In this document: positions 6,669 to 12,651 of the stretch, in pieces
Layout of the letters: each line of letters begins with the position of its first letter
Position numbering within the stretch: position 1 is the stretch's first letter
Origin: Peribacillus tepidiphilus
Lineage (GTDB): Bacteria; Bacillota; Bacilli; Bacillales; DSM-1321
Reading direction: 5' to 3'
Length of the DNA stretch: 64,000 nucleotides
Assembly: GCF_009466385.1 (NCBI RefSeq)
Contig: NZ_WIAQ01000002.1
Location: 185,678-249,677 of the forward strand
Notes under the pieces: generated by a model
What the model saw: the letters and a program-made list of their open reading frames with translations, nothing else
Told to the model about the DNA's origin: nothing
Databases searched by the model: none
Program-made: the position numbers and the translations under genes

Positions 6669-6866
6669 GTGAAGCTAATTGCGATTTTCTTACTGGTGGT
6701 ATGTATATATGATTTAGTTCGACCACTCGTATTGATTAATCAAAGTAGAGTTAATGTTAATAAGTCATGGCATGAAGTTGCTAAGATAAATGGTTTTAAC
6801 AAGTATGCATTCAGTATTTGCGTAAATTTAATTGCGATTGTTTTTTTTCTCGTATTTTTATTTTAG
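6669..6866 (+). CDS. Small membrane protein with two predicted helices (65 aa)
   Basis: The GTG at 6669 follows GGAGGACAGGG. Hydrophobic stretches at residues 2-22 (LIAIFLLVVCIYDLVRPLVL) and 47-65 would span the membrane, with a short polar loop between. It could be a small phage membrane effector. No family is recognised. Confidence 0.5.
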   Translation: MKLIAIFLLVVCIYDLVRPLVLINQSRVNVNKSWHEVAKINGFNKYAFSICVNLIAIVFFLVFLF

Positions 6867-6898
6867 CGTCACATTACGAAACGTGAAGGGTGATTAGA

Positions 6899-7162
6899 AT
6901 GGAGAAAATTAAACATGTAACTTTTTCAGAAGATGGCGATTTAGCATACGGAAAATCCAGCGATTTTAATAACGCAGATGAATTTATTAAAGCTGTACAA
7001 GAACAATACTATAAAGAAGGTTGTATTGTTGAAAACATTAAAATCGAATCATGTATTAGTACGTTGGAAGGAATTAGTGCTGAATATATCATCCCTTTAA
7101 GATGTACAGATGTTGTTATAGAAAATTATTACGTTGCTGATGTTAGATCAGAGAAAGAATAG
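6899..7162 (+). CDS. Phage protein of unknown function (87 aa)
   Basis: The ATG at 6899 is preferred over GTG 6890 because AAGGGTGA is better spaced from it. The product starts MEKIKHVTFSEDGDLAYGKS and is acidic, with no recognised motif. It lies between two small membrane-protein genes. The intergenic motif GTCACATTNCGAAA occurs just before (6868) and after (7164) this gene. Confidence 0.5.
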   Translation: MEKIKHVTFSEDGDLAYGKSSDFNNADEFIKAVQEQYYKEGCIVENIKIESCISTLEGISAEYIIPLRCTDVVIENYYVADVRSEKE

Positions 7163-7300
7163 TGTCACATTTCGAAAATATTACGCAATTGAACGATACT
7201 GTTCATTAAGTTATCAAGTAAAACTTTACATCTCAACGTTTCGGGATAACCGAATAGTTGAACTCGTAAGTAACTCTTACAAATTAAAGGAGTGGTAAAA

Positions 7301-7501
7301 GTGACAATAAAAGATATTTTAGATACACCAATTAGCGATATGTGGAACGCTATAAGCCCTTTCGCAATAGGCTATCTAATATTTTTTGGATTATTTTTTA
7401 TCTTAGTTTTATCGTTTACTGTATTTGTTTTTATCAAAATAATCAAAGGGCATAAGGAATTTGAAAAGAGAAGAAAAGAGCGTTTTAAAGGCAAATGGTG
7501 A
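7301..7501 (+). CDS. Small single-span membrane protein (66 aa)
   Basis: The GTG at 7301 follows AAAGGAG with 9-nt spacing; a second GTG at 7292 is too close. A hydrophobic segment (residues about 22-46) is followed by a strongly basic tail (KGHKEFEKRRKERFKGKW), suggesting an inside-facing C-terminus. The function is unknown. Confidence 0.5.
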   Translation: MTIKDILDTPISDMWNAISPFAIGYLIFFGLFFILVLSFTVFVFIKIIKGHKEFEKRRKERFKGKW

Positions 7502-7548
7502 TGCATAGTACGAAAATTATATGGAACAAAATAATAATATAAATTATA

Positions 7549-7658
7549 TTGAGTTCGACAAAATTGGTGTATAATGGAACTAACGAGATAAGTCCAAGAT
7601 CGGAAAGCCTGAGGACACTGATTAATGAGCGAATGCTGTTAATTGGTGTCCTCTTTTT
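7549..7658 (+). promoter_or_regulatory. Promoter and terminator-type leader (copy 1) before the antirepressor
   Basis: TTGAGT (7549) and TATAAT (7570-7575) form a likely promoter with a short 15-bp spacer. The leader starts with GTCCAAGATCGGAA (7592-7605). Its GTCC can pair with GGAC at 7613-7616. The same GGAC is also in a 15-bp terminator stem, GAGGACACTGATTAA (7611-7625) with 7639-7653, followed by TTTTT. The two pairings exclude each other, as in attenuators. A second copy of the motif sits at 8409-8474. The pairing is seen; the regulation is inferred. Confidence 0.6.
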
Positions 7659-7674
7659 GTTAAGGAGGGATAGG

Positions 7675-8406
7675 ATGAATCATTTACAAAAAGTTTTCTC
7701 TTACGGCAAAGCAGAGGTCCGTACGGTTTTAATGAATAATGAGGTTTGGTTTGTAGCCAAAGATGTATGTGACGTGTTGGAGATTTCAAATAGTCGAGAT
7801 GCTGTTAGCAGATTAAAAGACTCTCAGAAAGCTAGTGTCGGAATTTCCGACGGTAGCCAAATCAGGCATGTTACAGTCATCAATGAATCTGCAGTTTATA
7901 AATTGGTTTTTAGAAGCAACAAGCCAGAAGCAGAAAAATTTAGCGATTGGGTAGCTGAAGAGGTTTTACCTACAATTCGTAAAACAGGCGGGTATGTAGC
8001 TCAAGAGGATTTGTTCATTCAGACTTATCTCTCCCATGCTGACGATCAAACGAAATTACTTTTTAAAGCAACTTTAGAAACAGTCCGGAAGCAAAATGAG
8101 CAAATTGCCGTCATGAAGCCAAAAGCAGAGTATTTTGATGCTTTGGTTGATCGGAACTTACTAACCAATATAAGAGACACAGCAAAGGAACTAGAAATTG
8201 GAGAAAGACAATTCGTTAACTGGCTACTGGAAAAAGGCTTTTTATATAGAGATTTAAAGAAAAAGTTAAAGCCATACGCTAAATACGTTGGAGATCTATT
8301 TAAAATGAAGGAGTGGGAGAGGAACGGCAAAGCAGACGTTCAAACACTTATAACTCCAAAAGGAAAAGAGACTTTTCGATTATTAATGAAAAAAGCAGTT
8401 TCATAA
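7675..8406 (+). CDS. Phage antirepressor (BRO-N plus KilAC domains)
   Basis: The ATG at 7675 follows TAAGGAGGGA, right after the leader terminator. Residues 1-110 form a BRO-N domain (NNEVWFVAKDVCDVLEISNS, later VINESAVYKLVFRSNKPEAE), and residues about 125-243 a KilAC domain (TAKELEIGERQFVNWLLEKG). Such proteins bind and inactivate lysogenic repressors, promoting induction. An upstream in-frame extension to 7549 would run through the terminator hairpin and is rejected. Control by transcription attenuation is suggested by the leader. Confidence 0.85.
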   Translation: MNHLQKVFSYGKAEVRTVLMNNEVWFVAKDVCDVLEISNSRDAVSRLKDSQKASVGISDGSQIRHVTVINESAVYKLVFRSNKPEAEKFSDWVAEEVLPTIRKTGGYVAQEDLFIQTYLSHADDQTKLLFKATLETVRKQNEQIAVMKPKAEYFDALVDRNLLTNIRDTAKELEIGERQFVNWLLEKGFLYRDLKKKLKPYAKYVGDLFKMKEWERNGKADVQTLITPKGKETFRLLMKKAVS

Positions 8407-8408
8407 TC

Positions 8409-8474
8409 GTCCAAGACCGGAAGCGTGCGGACACTGATTCAAGTTATTTTTACTTGGATTGGTGTCTTTTTTTT
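8409..8474 (+). promoter_or_regulatory. Terminator-type leader motif (copy 2)
   Basis: GTCCAAGACCGGAAGC (8409-8424) then GGACACTGATT (8429-8439) repeats the motif of 7592-7623. The terminator stem pairs GACACTGATTCAAGT (8430-8444) with 8452-8466 and ends in eight T residues. In both copies the same two wobble pairs (T-G, G-T) occur after GACAC, so the sequence itself seems conserved. It ends the antirepressor gene and precedes the gene at 8501. Confidence 0.6.
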
Positions 8475-8500
8475 ATTAATTGAATAAGGAGCTGACGACT

Positions 8501-8665
8501 GTGAGGAGTTTAGAATCTGAAATTAGAAAATGGGCAAAGAAAAATAAAAAAGAAGTTCCAAAGAAAAAGCCTGAAACATTATCAAGAAGAGACATTGAAG
8601 ATCTTATGGGAATAAACAAGGCAACATATAGAAGGGGAAAAGGCGGAGCCATCCGACAAAAATAA
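8501..8665 (+). CDS. Small basic protein with helix-turn-helix-like segment (54 aa)
   Basis: The GTG at 8501 follows AAGGAG with 9-nt spacing; a TTG at 8480 lacks a site. The product starts MRSLESEIRKWAKKNKKEVP and has LSRRDIEDLMGINKATYRRG near residues 28-47, which looks like a helix-turn-helix. It ends with a basic tail. It follows leader copy 2 and precedes the ArpU-type regulator, so a regulatory role is plausible but unproven. Confidence 0.55.
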   Translation: MRSLESEIRKWAKKNKKEVPKKKPETLSRRDIEDLMGINKATYRRGKGGAIRQK

Positions 8666-8682
8666 GGATTGGAGGAATGAAA

Positions 8683-9141
8683 ATGAGCAGTCAGTTAAGT
8701 TTCGAATTGCCTGTTATCGACAGAGATACAACAAAAAAACTAGTTGAGGCAGCATTAGAAAAATATCGAATATATTTGCTTACACAATCATTAGACAACC
8801 AGCCTAAAGTCACTCAATCCTTTTCTATTGTACCTCCCACAAATACAAATAAATTTCGCTCATCTACTGAAGATGCTGCTATTCGTAATGCTGATTATGA
8901 TAGAGAAAGAAGTGAATACATTAAGCGAATCTTTACAGCAGTAAATCGTTTGAATTATTGGGAGAGAGCTATTATTATTAGGCGATACATGTTAGAGGAT
9001 GATGTATATGATTATGAACTCTATAACGAAATGGGAATGTCAGAAAGAAAGTATTATCGGATAAAAGCTAAGGCATTTTATAAACTGGCATTTGCACTTG
9101 GTATTGAAAGCTATGAGAACAAGGATGTGACAGGTGCATGA
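8683..9141 (+). CDS. ArpU-family late-gene transcription regulator
   Basis: The start at ATG 8683 is preferred over 8677 because GGAGG ends at 8675. The 152-residue product starts MSSQLSFELPVIDRDTTKKL, then has a disordered stretch and a sigma-like helical domain ending GMSERKYYRIKAKAFYKLAF. This fits ArpU, the phage regulator first linked to enterococcal muramidase export and common just before phage late genes. It probably activates the packaging and structural operon; three TGGCAG boxes at 10930 are candidate targets. Confidence 0.75.
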   Translation: MSSQLSFELPVIDRDTTKKLVEAALEKYRIYLLTQSLDNQPKVTQSFSIVPPTNTNKFRSSTEDAAIRNADYDRERSEYIKRIFTAVNRLNYWERAIIIRRYMLEDDVYDYELYNEMGMSERKYYRIKAKAFYKLAFALGIESYENKDVTGA

Positions 9142-9680
9142 ACTTTGTTCAGCCAATAAGAGACCAAGAAAAAATTGATGAAATTAAGGAATATTTTAAA
9201 GCTGAAAGCGCAAGGAATTACTTACTGTTTATCATGGGTATTAATACCGGCTTAAGAATATCCGATATCTTAAAGCTTAAAGTTGCTGATGTGAAAGGGC
9301 AGCATATCATTATCAGAGAACAAAAGACTAATAAACAGAAATGGATCCGTATCACTCCATCTTTAAAAAGAGAGATAAAGATTTATATTGAGGATATGCA
9401 GGATCATGAATACATTTTTAAGAGTAGGCAAGGTGTAAATAAGCCGATTGGCCGAAGCATGGCATATAAGATATTAAGAAGAGCAGCAGAAAAATTCAAG
9501 CTAAGAGATATTGGCACCCATACGATGAGAAAAACTTTCGGATATCACTTTTACCAGCAGACAAAGGATGTTGCTATGTTGCAGGAGCTTTTTAACCACT
9601 CTTCACCAGATATCACGCTACGATACATTGGTGTTAACCAGGACAGCATGGACAAAGCCATGGTTAAATTCAAAATTTAG
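9138..9680 (+). CDS. Small tyrosine recombinase (catalytic domain only)
   Basis: This 180-residue protein keeps the full catalytic set: Arg40 (NTGLRIS), a Lys at 66/68, HTMR with His128 and Arg131, His154 (NHSS) and nucleophile Tyr163 (LRYIG). The N-terminal arm/core-binding domain of normal integrases is missing. It overlaps ArpU by ATGA. Such short recombinases accompany ArpU in many Bacillus and Enterococcus phages. It may resolve multimers rather than integrate the phage, because the sigK site argues for a serine recombinase elsewhere. Confidence 0.8.
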   Translation: MNFVQPIRDQEKIDEIKEYFKAESARNYLLFIMGINTGLRISDILKLKVADVKGQHIIIREQKTNKQKWIRITPSLKREIKIYIEDMQDHEYIFKSRQGVNKPIGRSMAYKILRRAAEKFKLRDIGTHTMRKTFGYHFYQQTKDVAMLQELFNHSSPDITLRYIGVNQDSMDKAMVKFKI

Positions 9681-9706
9681 ACATAATAATATGTAGTAAT
9701 GGAAGG

Positions 9707-9767
9707 AATCACCTTTTTTCTGTCGAATTATGGAAGATTAAAACGACGGAATAGAGGTGATTTTTTT
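9707..9767 (+). terminator. Terminator-like hairpin that sequesters the next ribosome binding site
   Basis: AATCACCT (9707-9714) pairs with AGGTGATT (9755-9762); an inner CTGTCG/CGACGG pairing (9720-9725 with 9743-9748) stabilises it, and seven T residues follow. The 3' arm is also the Shine-Dalgarno (AGAGGTGAT) of the gene starting at 9768. It may terminate the arpU-recombinase transcript, block translation of the small membrane protein, or both. Confidence 0.55.
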
Positions 9768-9974
9768 ATGGAATTGGATTTTAGTTCTATTTTATTTAGT
9801 GCTTTTAGTGATGTTCTTTGGTCTGGAATAAGACAATACCTGGTACCATTTATAGTTTGGATAAGTATTCCTTCTATAGTTGCTAATATGTTATTCAAAA
9901 GCAAGGAAGCAGGAAGCTTAGGAGCATTTTTAGGATTTGTAGGCTTATTTACTATTGGACCATTTTCTAACTGA
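9768..9974 (+). CDS. Small membrane protein (68 aa)
   Basis: The ATG at 9768 follows AGAGGTGATT TTTTT. The product starts MELDFSSILFSAFSDVLWSG and has hydrophobic segments at about 22-42 and 48-66, consistent with two membrane helices. Its ribosome binding site lies in a terminator-like stem. An upstream in-frame start (9699) would read through that stem. The function is unknown; it resembles small phage membrane proteins of the accessory region. Confidence 0.45.
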   Translation: MELDFSSILFSAFSDVLWSGIRQYLVPFIVWISIPSIVANMLFKSKEAGSLGAFLGFVGLFTIGPFSN

Positions 9975-10128
9975 ACGGATTTTTTTTTTTTGAGTATTAG
10001 TTACACATAAAAAAACGAGAGTGTAACTCATTATTAAAGTGATCAAATATATAGATATATCAAGGCTTTCAGCCTTTGGGTGAGTTCAACAAAATATAAG
10101 ATATGGGTAATTAAAAGGACAATATATT

Positions 10129-10923
10129 ATGGGGGTAATTATTGTGGATAAGACATTGCTTGATTATGGTCTAACTGATGATAGTGCATTTCTGTTTTTA
10201 AAGTTCTCAGCAAAGGAATACTTGGAATTACTTCAGTCAGGAAAACTACATATGAAAAATTTTAAGACCTATATTGATTGGGAAAAAAGAGAAGGAAAAA
10301 AAGGAATTGGTGATATATATGAAGCTACACAGGTTATGAATGACCTAGATGTTAAATTAGTTGATCCAGAAACAAATGAAGTTGTATTGGAAGGAACAGC
10401 ATCAAGAATTACCGTTACTTTTGATCAGTTAATATATAAGCCTGTTTTTTGTATGACAGGCATTAATGCATCTGCTATGAAGGTTATAAATGAAACAGAA
10501 GAATATGTTGAAGTTATCTTGAATTTTTCTGAGGAAGAAAAGAAAATTATAGAACAAGTATTTGGGGATCATGTGTTAGTTATTTCTCCTAAACAGTTTA
10601 TGGATATCATTAATGAGAAATTCAAGGAACTTGGATATTCATTCAAAGCGAAATTTGTTAGGTATGATGATTTTTCAATAAATAATAAGGAACGTATAGA
10701 AATATATCACAACTTGGATCCTGATTTATATTTTTGGAAGGATTGTAGCATTAAATATCAAAGAGAATATAGAATTGTTATATTAAATAAAGACATAGAG
10801 GAGCCACTTAATTTGGATATTGGAGATATCTCTAGTTTTACTACAATTCTACCAACTTATAAATTATTCAATGGTTTTACAATTAGATTTCCAAAAGAAA
10901 AAAGGACATTAATTAGCAAATAG
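10129..10923 (+). CDS. Accessory phage protein of unknown function (264 aa), possible cargo gene
   Basis: ATG 10129 (after AAAAGGAC) or GTG 10144 (after GGGGG) could start it. The product has FLFLKFSAKEYLELLQSGKL near residue 22, then KGIGDIYEA, a beta-rich middle and a C-terminal YKLFNGFTIRFPKEKR. This resembles uncharacterised proteins I associate with phage cargo and defence neighbourhoods, but I cannot name the family. It stands alone between the regulatory and packaging modules with its own AT-rich upstream region (9975-10128, hairpin AAGGCT/AGCCTT near 10064), which is typical of morons. Confidence 0.7.
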   Translation: MGVIIVDKTLLDYGLTDDSAFLFLKFSAKEYLELLQSGKLHMKNFKTYIDWEKREGKKGIGDIYEATQVMNDLDVKLVDPETNEVVLEGTASRITVTFDQLIYKPVFCMTGINASAMKVINETEEYVEVILNFSEEEKKIIEQVFGDHVLVISPKQFMDIINEKFKELGYSFKAKFVRYDDFSINNKERIEIYHNLDPDLYFWKDCSIKYQREYRIVILNKDIEEPLNLDIGDISSFTTILPTYKLFNGFTIRFPKEKRTLISK

Positions 10924-11254
10924 AAAAAGTGGCAGACAAATGGCAGGATTGTGGCAGAAAAAAGAACGAGCATTTTGTAATAAACATAGTACTCTGATAT
11001 TGCGGTAATATATTGATCTGCCAAATCCTTCTCGGTTGCAGAAACAGCCGGAAAGGTAATCCTTCATATTATGATACATTATTCTCATTTGTGGCGTCCA
11101 AATGGATGCGCATTTCTTTTGCTCATTCGTTAAAGATCGTGGGAACAAATTGGGATACTTACAAGAGAGTGAGAGGAGCGATTATGAGGAAGTAAGAATG
11201 TTTTTTAAAAGCATGCAAAACCGATCAAAAAACTTTTTACATCCTCTTTAAAAG
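10924..11254. promoter_or_regulatory. 331-bp noncoding gap with three TGGCAG boxes, probable late-gene control region
   Basis: TGGCAG occurs at 10930-10935, 10941-10946 and 10952-10957, exactly 11 bp apart and so on one DNA face. An AT-rich stretch with TAATAT-type -10 candidates follows near 11000. This fits an activator site for the late (HNH/terminase) operon, with ArpU the natural candidate. No credible gene is seen; open frames here lack ribosome binding sites. Activator binding is inferred. Confidence 0.5.
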
Positions 11255-11451
11255 TTATTTTTCTTTTGTAACACCTTTAAAAGGAGTACCATCGCTTTTA
11301 ACGTCCATGAAGCGGCCGTCTTCTCCACGTTTTACCCATGTATCTGTTTTAGGATTATATGTTTGAGTGCGATCTTTGACTGCACCCTTTCGATAACCTT
11401 CTCCAGTGTTCTTTGCCATGTTACCATCTCCTTTTAATCGGTTTTGCATGC
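11211..11451. repeat. 15-bp perfect inverted repeat bracketing one minus-strand gene
   Basis: GCATGCAAAACCGAT at 11211-11225 is exactly the reverse complement of ATCGGTTTTGCATGC at 11437-11451. The 211 bp between hold the only minus-strand gene in the stretch from 83 to 31,304. This could mark an invertible or inserted unit, or be a pair of protein-binding sites. Confidence 0.7.
11255..11419 (-). CDS. Small conserved-looking phage protein (54 aa), minus strand
   Basis: The ATG at 11419 follows AAAAGGAGATGG on the minus strand. The product starts MAKNTGEGYRKGAVKDRTQT and continues with a GxFM(D)VK-type motif (GRFMDVKSDG). It is a hydrophilic, glycine- and lysine-rich protein type often seen as a short monocistronic gene in Bacillus phages. 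It opposes the surrounding operon and is bracketed by 15-bp inverted repeats. The function is unknown. Confidence 0.65.
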   Translation of the reverse strand: MAKNTGEGYRKGAVKDRTQTYNPKTDTWVKRGEDGRFMDVKSDGTPFKGVTKEK

Positions 11452-11557
11452 GATTTTTAGAATTCTATAAACAAGTAGATTTTCCTGCTAAAATAACAAT
11501 AAATTGCAGGAAAATATCTCCTTTTGTCGAAATTATAGGGAGAAAGGAGGGAAAACA

Positions 11558-11797
11558 TTGAAAACATATGAGGTTCATATTTCATTAAAAAATGGTGACA
11601 ATTATACATTTTTCAAGAATGCTCAAAGTAAAGAAGAAATAGTAAATGAGGTTACAAATCAGCAGGATAATGAATGGTATCATTTTATTACAAAATCATA
11701 TGTAAAGTATCAAGTTAAAAAAGAAGAAATAGTTAGTATAGGTATCTCACTATCACTAGAAGAAGCACAAGAATTTGAAGATACATTAAATTATTAA
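11558..11797 (+). CDS. Phage protein of unknown function (79 aa)
   Basis: The TTG at 11558 is chosen because AAAGGAGGG (11543-11551) fits it. The product starts MKTYEVHISLKNGDNYTFFK, shows beta-alpha alternation and ends EEAQEFEDTLNY. A strong terminator follows immediately (11799-11822). The function is unknown. Confidence 0.6.
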   Translation: MKTYEVHISLKNGDNYTFFKNAQSKEEIVNEVTNQQDNEWYHFITKSYVKYQVKKEEIVSIGISLSLEEAQEFEDTLNY

Positions 11798-11798
11798 T

Positions 11799-11822
11799 AA
11801 GCATCCTTCGGGGTGCTTTTTT
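11799..11822 (+). terminator. Intrinsic terminator
   Basis: GCATCC (11801-11806), loop TTCG, GGGTGC (11811-11816) and then six T residues. It separates the small accessory gene from the HNH/terminase module. Confidence 0.8.
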
Positions 11823-11840
11823 ATTTGGAGGGAAAACACA

Positions 11841-12188
11841 ATGAAAACAAAGGAACTGATTCAATTAATTAGAACAGACAACCTCATGAAGTTCTATAAA
11901 TCCAAAGAATGGAGAGAGCTAAGACAGAAAGCAATAAAGCGTGACAAGTATGAATGTCAACACTGTAAGCGCAAAGGCAAAGTTACTACACGTAAGACTC
12001 TTAATAAGTATGGTAAACCAACAAAAATGGAAGTAAACCATATCAAACCAGTTAGAACACATCCACATCTGGCTTTAGAATTAGATAACTTGGAGTACTT
12101 GTGCATTGACTGTCACAACATCGCAGACGGTAAGAATGAAATGATAAATAAAGCTCAGCCGAAATTTGTCAATGAAGAACGATGGTGA
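11841..12188 (+). CDS. HNH endonuclease, packaging-associated
   Basis: This 115-residue protein has CQHC (zinc), EVNHIKPV (the first His of the HNH fold) and CIDCHN (second zinc pair and final His). It lies directly before the terminase genes. In HK97-type phages such HNH proteins work with terminase in cos cleavage. The ribosome binding site is GGAGGG. The start of the late operon is probably here. Confidence 0.85.
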   Translation: MKTKELIQLIRTDNLMKFYKSKEWRELRQKAIKRDKYECQHCKRKGKVTTRKTLNKYGKPTKMEVNHIKPVRTHPHLALELDNLEYLCIDCHNIADGKNEMINKAQPKFVNEERW

Positions 12189-12300
12189 AATAACACCCCC
12201 CGGTCAAAACTTTTGCAATTTTGTGGAGAACCATTCAACGGGGAGAGGCTATCGGAGAAAATATTTTTGTGAAATTCTCACGTGAGGGGAGGGGTACTCA
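12189..12300. other. Noncoding gap between HNH and TerS, candidate cos site
   Basis: The 112-bp gap begins with a C/G-rich patch ACACCCCCCGGTC (12194-12206), unusual in this AT-rich genome, then GTGGAGAA- and GGGAGAGG-type repeats and an inverted pair TTCTCACGTGAG near 12274-12285. cos sites of HNH-TerS phages are commonly C/G-rich and lie at this position. The cohesive end is not proven. Confidence 0.4.
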
Positions 12301-12651
12301 ATGGCAAAGCTTAGTAAAAAAGCACAAGATGAATTGATTCAAAAGGAGATTGATCGTTTGAATTCAATTTTCTTGGATTTACCGGAGAATAAGAGGGAAG
12401 TTGCAAAAGAACTTATTGAACGGATTGCATTTATGACGATTCAACTTGAAATTCTGGAAGATACGATTAAAACGAAAGGCCCGACATATTTATTTCAACA
12501 AGGTTCTCAAAAAATGTTAGTTGAAAACCCAGCCCAAAAATCGTACAACACGACTATGAATCGGTATACAACTGCTTATGATAAACTGTTCAATCTCCTG
12601 GATAAACTTGATCAAAAGAATAGTGATGCTGATGATTTCGAGGACGTATAA
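12301..12651 (+). CDS. Terminase small subunit (P27-like)
   Basis: This 116-residue protein is helical and starts MAKLSKKAQDELIQKEIDRL. The middle (ERIAFMTIQLEILEDTIKTK) and the NTTMNRYTTAYDKLFNLLDK segment match the DNA-recognition small-terminase pattern of P27-like phages. It is preceded by GTGAGGGGAGGGG and overlaps the large subunit by 20 bp. It would bind pac/cos DNA and recruit the ATPase. Confidence 0.8.
   Translation: MAKLSKKAQDELIQKEIDRLNSIFLDLPENKREVAKELIERIAFMTIQLEILEDTIKTKGPTYLFQQGSQKMLVENPAQKSYNTTMNRYTTAYDKLFNLLDKLDQKNSDADDFEDV

Noticed and set aside
7549..7674. In-frame upstream extension of the antirepressor gene
   Set aside because: It would translate through the promoter and terminator hairpin and lacks a ribosome binding site; ATG 7675 follows TAAGGAGGGA.
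11013..11195. 60-codon plus-strand open frame before the inverted repeat
   Set aside because: No ribosome binding site, odd composition and overlap with the proposed regulatory region.
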